This document shows positions 1 through 7,305 of a stretch of DNA of 27,493 nt, one piece after another (the first letter of the stretch is position 1; each line of letters starts with the position of its first letter). The stretch spans positions 1-27,493 of the forward strand of contig JBGPYB010000052.1 of NCBI GenBank assembly GCA_041493035.1, in the 5' to 3' direction. The notes beneath the pieces are model-generated. The model did no database searches, was not told where the DNA came from, and was given only the letters and a program-made list of their open reading frames with translations. The stretch is from JBGPYB01 sp041493035 (GTDB taxonomy: Bacteria > Acidobacteriota > Vicinamibacteria > Fen-336). The position numbers and the translations under genes are program-made.

Positions 1-1
1 C

Positions 2-1075
2 CTCCTCGAGCCGGGCGCGACGCCCGAGCAGAACCTCGAGTTCCTCGTGTTCCTGGTCGCGGTCCTCAAGGGAGTCCACAAGCGAGCTGGCGTGATCCGA
101 GCGGGGATCGCCTGCTCCGGCAACGATCACCGTCTGGGTGCCAACGAAGCGCCGCCGGCCATCATCTCGGTCTTCCTGGGCGACCAGCTCACTCGCGTCC
201 TCGACGGAATCGAGAAGGGTGAAACGTCGGGGAAGAACGGACTCCAGAAAATCAGCCTCGGGGTCGCGAACCTTCCCGAGGTGGCGCGGGACCAGACGGA
301 TCGCAACCGGACCTCGCCCTTCGCGTTCACCGGCAACAAGTTCGAGTTCCGCGCGGTGCCCTCCTCGGCCGCCATCTCGATCCCCGTCGCCTTCGTGAAC
401 GCCGCCGTGACCGAGGCGCTCGATGAGATCGCCGCGGCCCTCTCCTCTCGAATCGGAAAGGGGAAGAGCGTGGCGGAGGCCGCCCTCGAGGTCGTGAAGG
501 AGGCGATCGTCGAAACGAAGGCCGTCCGCTTCGAGGGGAACAACTACGCCGGGGAATGGGTCGACGAGGCCAAGAAGCGCGGCCTTCTGAACCTGAAGAA
601 CAGCCCCGAGGCGCTCGCGGAGCTGGTCAAGAAGGACAATCGGGCGTTTCTCGCGAAGACCAAGGTCTTCTCGGAGAGCGAAATCGAGGCCCGCTACCAC
701 GTGAAGCTGGAGCGCTACATCAAAGACATCGAAATCGAGGTCGAGGCGCTGCGGGGGATCGTATCGGGCCACGTGCTGCCGGCGGCCTACAAGCAGGCGT
801 CGCTTCTGGCCGGCGCAGGGTCCAGCAAGGCGGCCAAGGGAGCCCTCGAAAAGATCAACGGAGCGATCGACGACCTGACCGCACGCATCGCGGACCTGAA
901 CGCCGTGACGGAAAGGGCTGCGTCCGAAGGGCTCGAGAAGAAGGCCAAGCTCTTTGCCGAGCAGGTGTTCCCGGGCATGGCGGCCGTCCGGGAAGTCGCC
1001 GACCGCATCGAGGAGTCGGTCTCCGACGAGTTCTGGACGCTGCCGAAGTACAGCGAGATGTTGCTGCTGGTTTGA
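2..1075 (+). CDS. glnN: Type III glutamine synthetase, C-terminal part (5' end outside window)
   Basis: This would catalyse ATP-dependent condensation of glutamate and ammonia to glutamine in the cytoplasm. The reading frame is open from base 2 and continues past the first possible start (GTG at 47), so the gene begins upstream of the window; the visible 357 codons are about half of a usual GSIII of roughly 700 residues. Recognition rests on the conserved active-site stretches GNDHRLGANEAPPAI and NRTSPFAFTGNKFEFRAV, the latter being the GSIII version of the glutamine synthetase C-terminal catalytic motif. The last 170 residues are helical and charged, as in the GSIII C-terminal domain. It ends at TGA 1073-1075 just before a strong hairpin. 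It faces a convergent PilZ gene and has no obvious link to the following motility genes. The family assignment is secure; physiological regulation cannot be seen because the promoter is outside. Confidence 0.93.
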   Translation, partial: LLEPGATPEQNLEFLVFLVAVLKGVHKRAGVIRAGIACSGNDHRLGANEAPPAIISVFLGDQLTRVLDGIEKGETSGKNGLQKISLGVANLPEVARDQTDRNRTSPFAFTGNKFEFRAVPSSAAISIPVAFVNAAVTEALDEIAAALSSRIGKGKSVAEAALEVVKEAIVETKAVRFEGNNYAGEWVDEAKKRGLLNLKNSPEALAELVKKDNRAFLAKTKVFSESEIEARYHVKLERYIKDIEIEVEALRGIVSGHVLPAAYKQASLLAGAGSSKAAKGALEKINGAIDDLTARIADLNAVTERAASEGLEKKAKLFAEQVFPGMAAVREVADRIEESVSDEFWTLPKYSEMLLLV

Positions 1076-1080
1076 ATTCA

Positions 1081-1114
1081 GCTCAGGGGGGCGCTACGTC
1101 GCGTCCCCCTGAGC
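1081..1114. terminator. Hairpin between convergent glnN and PilZ genes
   Basis: Arms 1081-1094 and 1101-1114 can form a 14-bp stem (GCTCAGGGGG against CCCCCTGAGC, extended inward with one G-T pair) around the 6-base loop TACGTC. It begins 5 bases after the glnN stop and lies 30 bases beyond the stop of the convergent PilZ gene, so it may serve both strands. There is no clear T-tract on either side, so it is a candidate rather than a textbook intrinsic terminator; it could also protect 3' ends. Confidence 0.65.
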
Positions 1115-1143
1115 CGTGTGGCGGGCGTCCTTGGGCTGCCTGC

Positions 1144-1458
1144 TCACCCGTCGTCCTCGTGGCCGCCCGCGGCGACCGCAGCCTCGATCGCGGCCTGCTG
1201 GCCTTGCGTAAGCTCCACGAAGCGGACGCCGATCCCCGTGCCCGTCAGGCGCGCCACCTCGGCCGCCACCGAGATCTCGCCCGACGGCAGCACGAAGGCC
1301 AGCATGAGCCGCACACCCTCCTGGGGCCGCGTGCTGGATTCGATGAAGGCTCCGGTAGCGCTGAGGTCGCGCATGCTCGGACGGATGGGATCGGGCCACG
1401 GGCCCTCGCATTCCACCTCACACGAGTACTCGATCCGTCTTGCGCCTCGTCGTTCCAT
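1144..1458 (-). CDS. PilZ domain protein (predicted c-di-GMP receptor)
   Basis: This is a 104-residue protein that is almost entirely one PilZ domain, the common bacterial c-di-GMP-binding module. The N-terminus carries the RxxxR element (R4 to R8 in ERRGARRIEY), followed by the D/NxSxxG element (D31-x-S33-x-x-G36 in DLSATGAFIES) and the late GIGVRF strand, so the ligand-binding residues are present. No membrane segment or extra domain is seen; it would act as a soluble adaptor. The ATG start at 1458 has no strong Shine-Dalgarno sequence, but it is the only start that keeps the RxxxR motif whole. The gene is divergent from the HEAT-PilT ATPase and shares its upstream region. Together with the EAL gene 6 kb away it implies c-di-GMP control of the pilus motors. 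Family call is good; the partner is inferred. Confidence 0.85.
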   Translation of the reverse strand: MERRGARRIEYSCEVECEGPWPDPIRPSMRDLSATGAFIESSTRPQEGVRLMLAFVLPSGEISVAAEVARLTGTGIGVRFVELTQGQQAAIEAAVAAGGHEDDG

Positions 1459-1502
1459 GGGGCCGCACCGGGAGTCTACGCCAAGACACGGCGCGCGCTC
1501 CG

Positions 1503-1531
1503 TTGCGCGGCTGGCCGACGCGTGACATATT
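1503..1531 (+). promoter_or_regulatory. Predicted sigma70-type promoter of the HEAT-PilT operon
   Basis: TTGCGC (1503-1508) is separated by 17 bases from CATATT (1526-1531), with a TGA just upstream of the -10 that gives an extended -10 element. Transcription would begin near 1538, about 28 bases before the GTG at 1566. Matches to consensus are moderate. Confidence 0.4.
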
Positions 1532-1565
1532 GGAGTTTGTGCTTTGATCGAGGCGGTGATCTTCC

Positions 1566-4334
1566 GTGAATGGTTCCGACTGCCTCAAGACGTTTCGAAG
1601 CGCCGACTGGACAACCGCGGCGCAGGTCCGCGGGTTCGTCGAGCAGGTCGAGGGGCTCGAGCCTGCCGATGTCATACAGCTGCTGCAGCACCTGACCAGC
1701 CCCGGCATCGCGGCGGCGGCGGGCTACGGCCTCCGCGTTTCCGCCTTCAGGCAGCTCGCTGAGCGCGTCGCGGACAAGGGGCTGTTCGCCCACTACGTCC
1801 GGGCCCTGAAGCTCCCCAATTCCGACCTGCGTGCGGCGCTCGCACACCTCCTGCCTGGCGTGAACAGCATTCTCGATCACCCAGCCCTGTGCGCCCTGAT
1901 CGGTAGCCCCGACGCCTCGCTGCGCGCCACCGTCGCCAGCGTGCTCTGCGAGATCGGCACGAAGACGGCGTTCGACATCCTGTCAGGAATGGTCCACGCG
2001 CCGAAGCTTCCGGGGCGGCGCGAGGTCCTGACCGTGCTGGCCAGGATCGGGGAGCACCGCGCCGTGCCCGCGCTCGAGGCGGCGCTCGGCGTGGGCACGC
2101 CCGAGGAGAAGGTCTACGCCATCGAGCTTCTCGAGTCGCCCCGCTGCATGGCGCGGGATCCTAACGCCGCCGTTCGGGCCATCGCGAGCGCACTGGCCGA
2201 TCCCGTCGAGGCCGTTGCGGCCAAAGCACTGGCCGCCCTCGCCGAGATCGCGGGCGAGGAGGAGTACTTCCTTCGCGCCACGCCTTTGTTCGACTCCCCG
2301 AGCGTGGAGGTGTGCACTACCGCGGTCTCGGGGCTTCGGCTGTTCCCCTCGGCACGATCGGCGGCCGTGCTCCACCGCAAGCTGCGCGAGGGACCGCAGG
2401 TGGTGCGCTTCGCGGCGATCGAGGCCCTCGAGGCGATCGGCACCCTGGACGTGCTCAAGCCGCTCGCGGAAGCGCTCGGCCACTCCCAGATCGTCGTGCG
2501 GCTCAAGGCTGCGGAGGCGCTGGCGCGCCTCAGTGTCGCGGGGAAGCTGGATCTGGCGCGGACGGTGGTCTGGCTGTTGCGCAGCCGGGATCCCGAGCTG
2601 CGGCGCCTGGCCGTCGAGCTCGCCCAGTCGGTGCAGGACCCCGAGGGCGAGCTGTGGCCCAAGCTGCTCGGCTGCCTGAAGGACGAGGACTGGTGGGTGC
2701 GCGAGCGGGTGGCCGACGCCCTGCTCAAGGTGGCGGGGCCCGCGCTCCTGCGGCACGTCGTGCCCTACCTCCGGGACCCCGCCCCGGTCATGCGGCAGTT
2801 CGCTGTGGAAGTGCTGATGCGGATGAAGGCCCCGGAGTCGCTGGGCGCCCTGGTCCGAGCCGCCGGGGACGACGACGACTGGTGGGTGCGCGAGCGCGCC
2901 ATCGACGCGATCGCCGTCCTCAGGGACCCACGGGCGGTCCCCTACCTGGTCGACATCATGGCCAGGAACCCCGAGCTGCAGGTCGCCTGCCTGCAGGCCC
3001 TGCAGACGCTGGAGGAGCTCGCGGCGCCCGAGGCGGGGCCCCACGTCGCGGCGCTGCTGGACTCTCCCGATGACGACGTACGCCTGGCAGCGCTGCGCTG
3101 CCTCCGTGCCTTCAAGGACCGGCAACACGCTGCGGTCGTGGAGCCCCTGCTCAGGGACGCCTCTCCGGACGTGCGCAGCCTGGCGTGCGACGTGCTCCCC
3201 GAGTTGCGTCCCAGCGCCGGCGCTGCGTCGGCGCCGCCGATCGGAACGCTCTCGTTCCTCGACAAGCTGCTCGTCGCCATGGCGCAGAAGGGATGCGACG
3301 ACCTGATCCTGTCCCCCGGACGCCAGCCCCACGTCACGCGCCTCGGCGTCGTGGGGCCCTTGGCTGCCAATCTGCTGGAAGCGGATCGACTGGCGACCAT
3401 GCTGCGTGCCCACCTCTCGCCGAAGCACATCCGGGAGCTGGAGGCCCGGCGCGAGGCGGACCTCTCGTACGAGATCAAGGAGCACGGGCTGCGCTTCCGC
3501 GTCAACGTGTTCCACCAGCTCGGCGGCCTGGCCGCGGTGTTCCGGATCGTCAAGGGCGCGATCCCGCGCGTGGAGGGACTGGGTCTGCCGCCGGTGGTTG
3601 CCACGCTGGCGGGACTCAAGAACGGGCTGGTGCTGGTGGGTGGCCCGACGGGGTCCGGCAAGTCCACCACGCTGGCCGCGCTCATAGACCACATCAACCG
3701 CAGCTCGGCTCGGCACATCGTGACCTTCGAGGATCCGATCGAGGTCGTCCACGGCTGCCAACAGAGCCTGATCAACCAGCGGGAGATCCACTCCCACACC
3801 AAGGACCTCGTCAAGGCGCTGAGGGGGACGCTGCGCCAGGACCCCGATGTCATGCTGATCGGGGAGATGCGCGACCTGCCCACGATCGCCTTCGCCGTGA
3901 GCGCCGCCGAGACGGGACACCTGGTGTTCGGCACCATCCACACCGCCTCCGCCGCGCTCACCGTGGACCGCATCATCAATGCCTTCCCGCCGGGCCAGCA
4001 CGACCAGGTGCGTTCGCTGGTGGCGGGGAGCCTGAAGGCGGTGGTGTGCCAATACCTGGTGCCCCGGCATGACGGGCCCGGCCGCTGCCTGGCGGCCGAG
4101 GTGCTGCTGAACAGTGACGCCGTCGCCAACCTGATTCGCAAGGGCAAGACGTTCCAGATCCCGTCGGTCATCGCCATGTCGCGGGAAGCCGGTATGCAAC
4201 TCATGGACCTGGATCTGATGCGCCTGCTCAACGAGGGAAAGATCTCTCCCGAGGACGCCTACATGAGGGCCGTGAGCAAGAAGGACTTCGAGGGCTACCT
4301 CGGCGCCAGCGAGAGACCCGAGGCCGCTTCCTAA
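1566..4334 (+). CDS. HEAT-repeat / PilT fusion ATPase
   Basis: The 922-residue protein joins about 550 residues of HEAT repeats to a complete PilT/VirB11-like secretion ATPase. The N-terminal part is a run of roughly 30-residue helical repeats with the recurring pattern DPxxxVRxxAxxAL; two copies share the peptide DWWVRER at about 375-381 and 438-444. The ATPase starts near residue 561 (LSFLDKLL) and shows Walker A GGPTGSGKST (692-701), the Asp-box/Walker B stretch QDPDVMLIGEMRD with catalytic E767, and an intact His box TGHLVFGTIHT (783-793). PilT ATPases drive pilus retraction at the inner membrane; the HEAT solenoid is not part of normal PilT (about 350 residues) and probably docks a partner. 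The GTG start at 1566 is chosen as the first start after the promoter; the reading frame is uninterrupted. It lies 8 bases before a second PilT gene, so the two are probably co-transcribed. Confidence 0.88.
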   Translation: MNGSDCLKTFRSADWTTAAQVRGFVEQVEGLEPADVIQLLQHLTSPGIAAAAGYGLRVSAFRQLAERVADKGLFAHYVRALKLPNSDLRAALAHLLPGVNSILDHPALCALIGSPDASLRATVASVLCEIGTKTAFDILSGMVHAPKLPGRREVLTVLARIGEHRAVPALEAALGVGTPEEKVYAIELLESPRCMARDPNAAVRAIASALADPVEAVAAKALAALAEIAGEEEYFLRATPLFDSPSVEVCTTAVSGLRLFPSARSAAVLHRKLREGPQVVRFAAIEALEAIGTLDVLKPLAEALGHSQIVVRLKAAEALARLSVAGKLDLARTVVWLLRSRDPELRRLAVELAQSVQDPEGELWPKLLGCLKDEDWWVRERVADALLKVAGPALLRHVVPYLRDPAPVMRQFAVEVLMRMKAPESLGALVRAAGDDDDWWVRERAIDAIAVLRDPRAVPYLVDIMARNPELQVACLQALQTLEELAAPEAGPHVAALLDSPDDDVRLAALRCLRAFKDRQHAAVVEPLLRDASPDVRSLACDVLPELRPSAGAASAPPIGTLSFLDKLLVAMAQKGCDDLILSPGRQPHVTRLGVVGPLAANLLEADRLATMLRAHLSPKHIRELEARREADLSYEIKEHGLRFRVNVFHQLGGLAAVFRIVKGAIPRVEGLGLPPVVATLAGLKNGLVLVGGPTGSGKSTTLAALIDHINRSSARHIVTFEDPIEVVHGCQQSLINQREIHSHTKDLVKALRGTLRQDPDVMLIGEMRDLPTIAFAVSAAETGHLVFGTIHTASAALTVDRIINAFPPGQHDQVRSLVAGSLKAVVCQYLVPRHDGPGRCLAAEVLLNSDAVANLIRKGKTFQIPSVIAMSREAGMQLMDLDLMRLLNEGKISPEDAYMRAVSKKDFEGYLGASERPEAAS
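2688..2896 (+). repeat. Internal direct repeat within HEAT region
   Basis: A 20-base identical segment (gactggtgggtgcgcgagcg) occurs at 2688-2707 and 2877-2896, in frame and 189 bases (63 codons) apart, which is about two HEAT units. Both copies are followed by codons for a similar xxDA helix. It marks recent duplication or strong constraint on one repeat surface. Confidence 0.75.
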
Positions 4335-4342
4335 GGCGGGTC

Positions 4343-5422
4343 ATGGCCAAGATCGATTCCTTCCTGCGCGTCGTCGCCGACCAGCAGGCTAGCGATCTGC
4401 ATTTCCACGCCGGCAAGGTCCCGACGATCCGCTACAACGGCGCGCTGCTGCGCCTGCCGTTCCGGGCACTGTCGGAGGCCGAAGCGCGCCGCTTCATCCT
4501 CGAGCTGCTCACGCCGCCGCAACGCGAGGCCTTCGCGCGGGAGAAGCAGCTCGACTTCATGTACGCGCTCCCCGGGGTCGGCCGCTTCCGGGCCAGCGTG
4601 TTCGTCCAGAACGACGGCCCCGGGGCGGTGCTGCGCTACGTGCCGGGGCGGATCCCGACTCTGGAGGACCTGGCCTTCCCGCCGGCCGTACAGCGACTCA
4701 CCCGCCTGGGAAGCGGGCTGGTGCTCGTCACGGGACCCACGGGCTCGGGCAAGAGCACGACGCTCGCGGCCATGGTGAACGATATCAACACCACCTCGAG
4801 CCGGCACATCATCACGATCGAGGATCCCATCGAGTACGTTCATGAGCCGGTGAAGAGCATCGTGACGCAACGAGAGGTCGGCACCCACGCCGAGAGCTTT
4901 GCCACCGGCCTGCGCGCGGCCTTGCGCGAGGCGCCCCACGTCGTCGTGGTCGGGGAGCTCAGGGACCTTGAGACCACGCAGCTTGCCCTTTCGGCGGCGG
5001 AGACAGGCCTCCTGGTGTTCGGAACGCTCCACACGAACTCCGCCGCGAAGGCCGTGGATCGCATCATCGACATGATCCCCGAGGACGGACGCGACGAGGT
5101 TCGCGGGCTCCTGTCCATCGTGCTGCGAGCGGTGATCGCACAGCACCTTTGCCTCAGGGCGAGTGGCGAGGGGCGCGTCGCCGCCCTTGAGATCCTGCCC
5201 CAGTCGCCCGCGGTCTCGAACCTGATTCGTGAGAACAAGGTTCACCAGATCGAGGCCATGCTGCAGTCCCCGGCCCGTGACGGCTCCGGTGCCCAGGGCC
5301 TCGACGCGTCGCTGCTCTGCCACGTCGCGCAGGGGAGTATAACCCTCGAAGAGGCCGTCCACGCGGCCAACTATCCCGAGCAGTTGCGCCGCCAGGCCGC
5401 GGGGATGGTGGAGGTCGCCTGA
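4343..5422 (+). CDS. PilT/PilU-like type IV pilus ATPase
   Basis: This 359-residue protein has the normal length and order of a PilT-family retraction ATPase. The N-terminal PAS-like domain contains the ASDLHFHAG signature. Walker A is GPTGSGKST (131-139), and the glutamate of the Walker B region is present (E205 in VVVVGELRD). Two positions differ from canonical PilT: the residues before the Walker B strand read REAPH instead of the usual REDPD or RQDPD, and the first histidine of the His box is leucine (TGLLVFGTLHT, L223). The upstream HEAT-PilT retains both. This suggests an accessory PilU-like or regulatory role, but activity cannot be judged from sequence. The ATG at 4343 is 8 bases after the preceding stop, and its TGA overlaps the next ATG by one base (TGATG), so translation is likely coupled. 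Confidence 0.88.
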   Translation: MAKIDSFLRVVADQQASDLHFHAGKVPTIRYNGALLRLPFRALSEAEARRFILELLTPPQREAFAREKQLDFMYALPGVGRFRASVFVQNDGPGAVLRYVPGRIPTLEDLAFPPAVQRLTRLGSGLVLVTGPTGSGKSTTLAAMVNDINTTSSRHIITIEDPIEYVHEPVKSIVTQREVGTHAESFATGLRAALREAPHVVVVGELRDLETTQLALSAAETGLLVFGTLHTNSAAKAVDRIIDMIPEDGRDEVRGLLSIVLRAVIAQHLCLRASGEGRVAALEILPQSPAVSNLIRENKVHQIEAMLQSPARDGSGAQGLDASLLCHVAQGSITLEEAVHAANYPEQLRRQAAGMVEVA

Positions 5423-7260
5423 TGCCTGGGCCGGAGCGGCCCCCCCGCCAGGCAAGGGGCGCCCCGTTTCCGGACGCGACGGACGCCCTGGAGGAGGCGG
5501 CGCGCGCGCTCGCGGCGGAAAGTCGCTTCGCCGAGGCGGGCAGGGTGCTCCTGCCGGCTCTGCAGCTCGGCGTGGAAGAGGCCGCCCGGGTCCCGCCCGG
5601 CCAGAGGAGGCTGGCCCGGAAGGCGGCCATCTTCCTGGCGCGGGGGGGTGAGCATCGCCTCGCTGCGCAGCTCTTCCTGGCCATCGGCGATTCCGAGAGG
5701 GCCGCCGCCTCTTTCGAGCAGGCCGGCGACAAAGTGGCTGCGGCGCTCGTCGCAGGCAGGGCGCGGGGCGGGATCTCCACGGGCAGCGCCACCGCCGGCG
5801 ATGAGACTCCCGAGCGGCTGAAGGCCGCCGGCCACGCGGACCTCGCCATCCAGTCCTACGTCGCGCTGGGACGTTTCGCGGACGCGGCGGAGCTTGCGCG
5901 GGAGCTCGGACGCCATGCCGAGGCCGCGGCGCTCTTCTTGGATGCCGGGATGCCCTTCGCAGCCGCGACCTGCTACTTCGAGGCCGAGGACCTGGCCCGC
6001 TCTCTTGACGCCCTCGTGCGCGTCCCGCGGGGCGACCCGAACTACCGGGTGGCCTGCGTGGAGGCCATAGCGCGGGCCAGGGCGCTCGACGTGGCCAGCC
6101 TCGAGCTGGAGAACCTGCTGGGAGAGTTCATCCGCTCCGGACCCCAGGGCGATGAGGAGAACGAGGCGTTCTGCGTCCTCGCGGAGCTGTATCTGGGGAA
6201 GAGCTTCACCGACGACGCGCGAGAGGTGCTCGACAAGGCGGTCCGCGCCCGACCGGGAAACCCGCTCGCCGAAGGACTGCTCGCCGAGCTGAACGCCCGG
6301 TCGGCGCCGTGGTCGCCTCAGCCGCTCGAGGGGCTCCCCGATCTGCCTCCACGGCCGCCGGCTCCGCGCATCCGGACGCGCCGCATAGAGGCGCCCGTGC
6401 CTGAGCTGGCTGCGGCCGCCGGACCTCCCGTCCTGGTTGCGGGGATGACCGTCGCCGGGCGCTACGCGCTCGTCGACGTGATCGGCCGGGGTGGGATGTC
6501 GATCGTGTTCCGGGCGGACGACCTCGAGCTGGGGGAGGGCGTCGCGCTCAAATTCCTGTTGCAGGGGCTCTTCGACGGGCTCCACGGTGCCGAGCGCCTC
6601 AAGCAGGAGCTCAAGCTCTCGCGTCAGCTCCTTCACCCGAACATCGTCCGGCTCTACGACATCGGTACGTTCCGAGGTGTCTACTACCTCAGCATGGAGC
6701 TGCTCTCCGGCAAGGACTTGGCCGAGCTGCTGAAGCGGGGCACGCCCCTGCCGATCCCCACCGCGCTCGACTACTTGATCGACGCGTGCGCCGCCCTACA
6801 GGCCGCCCACGACAAGGGGATCGTCCACCGGGACATCAAGCCCTCGAACCTGTTCGTCATCACGTCCGGCAGCGTGAAGATGATGGACTTCGGGATCGCC
6901 AAGCTCCACGCCGCGCCCAGCCTGACCTCCTCGAACCTGATCGTCGGCACACCCAGCTACATAGCACCCGAGCAGATCACCGGTTTCAGTGCCGTGACCC
7001 CGGCGGCCGACCTCTACTCCCTGGGTGTCGTGGCCTTCGAGATGCTGACGGGGACCCTGCCGTTCTGGCACCCGGACCCGATGCCTCTGCTCAAGATGCA
7101 TCTGGACGCCCCCGCGCCCCGGCTTCGAGACCGCAACCCGGCTGTTCCGGCCGAGCTGGAGGCGATCGTCCTCAAGTTGCTCGAGAAGAAGCCCGCGCAG
7201 CGTCCGGGCTCCCCCCGCGAGGTGGCCGCAGCACTGGAGGCGATCCGACAGCGGGGCTGA
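5422..7260 (+). CDS. TPR-like / serine-threonine protein kinase fusion
   Basis: The 612-residue protein has an alanine-rich helical-repeat N-terminal half (about 20-300) with the A-E-A-A-x-L-F spacing of TPR-like units, a Pro/Arg-rich linker (about 300-335), and a Hanks-type kinase domain (about 345-608). The kinase shows the glycine loop GRGGMS from residue 355, VALK with K377, HRDIKPSN with catalytic D471, DFG with D489, and GTPSYIAPEQ in the activation segment, so it should be active. No transmembrane helix is visible, unlike PknB-type receptor kinases, so input probably comes by protein contact through the repeats. The ATG at 5422 overlaps the stop of the PilT gene by one base. An FHA-EAL gene follows 45 bases later, giving a direct candidate reader of its phosphorylation. 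Substrates are inferred from neighbourhood only. Confidence 0.9.
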   Translation: MPGPERPPRQARGAPFPDATDALEEAARALAAESRFAEAGRVLLPALQLGVEEAARVPPGQRRLARKAAIFLARGGEHRLAAQLFLAIGDSERAAASFEQAGDKVAAALVAGRARGGISTGSATAGDETPERLKAAGHADLAIQSYVALGRFADAAELARELGRHAEAAALFLDAGMPFAAATCYFEAEDLARSLDALVRVPRGDPNYRVACVEAIARARALDVASLELENLLGEFIRSGPQGDEENEAFCVLAELYLGKSFTDDAREVLDKAVRARPGNPLAEGLLAELNARSAPWSPQPLEGLPDLPPRPPAPRIRTRRIEAPVPELAAAAGPPVLVAGMTVAGRYALVDVIGRGGMSIVFRADDLELGEGVALKFLLQGLFDGLHGAERLKQELKLSRQLLHPNIVRLYDIGTFRGVYYLSMELLSGKDLAELLKRGTPLPIPTALDYLIDACAALQAAHDKGIVHRDIKPSNLFVITSGSVKMMDFGIAKLHAAPSLTSSNLIVGTPSYIAPEQITGFSAVTPAADLYSLGVVAFEMLTGTLPFWHPDPMPLLKMHLDAPAPRLRDRNPAVPAELEAIVLKLLEKKPAQRPGSPREVAAALEAIRQRG

Positions 7261-7305
7261 GTCCCCGTTTGCAAGTCGCACTGGCATGCCGTAGCTTCCT
7301 TCCAG

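Noticed and set aside
1983..4199. Long open frame on the minus strand opposite the HEAT-PilT gene
   Set aside because: It mirrors the GC-rich third positions of the real gene, has low-complexity His/Arg/Gln composition and no recognisable domain.
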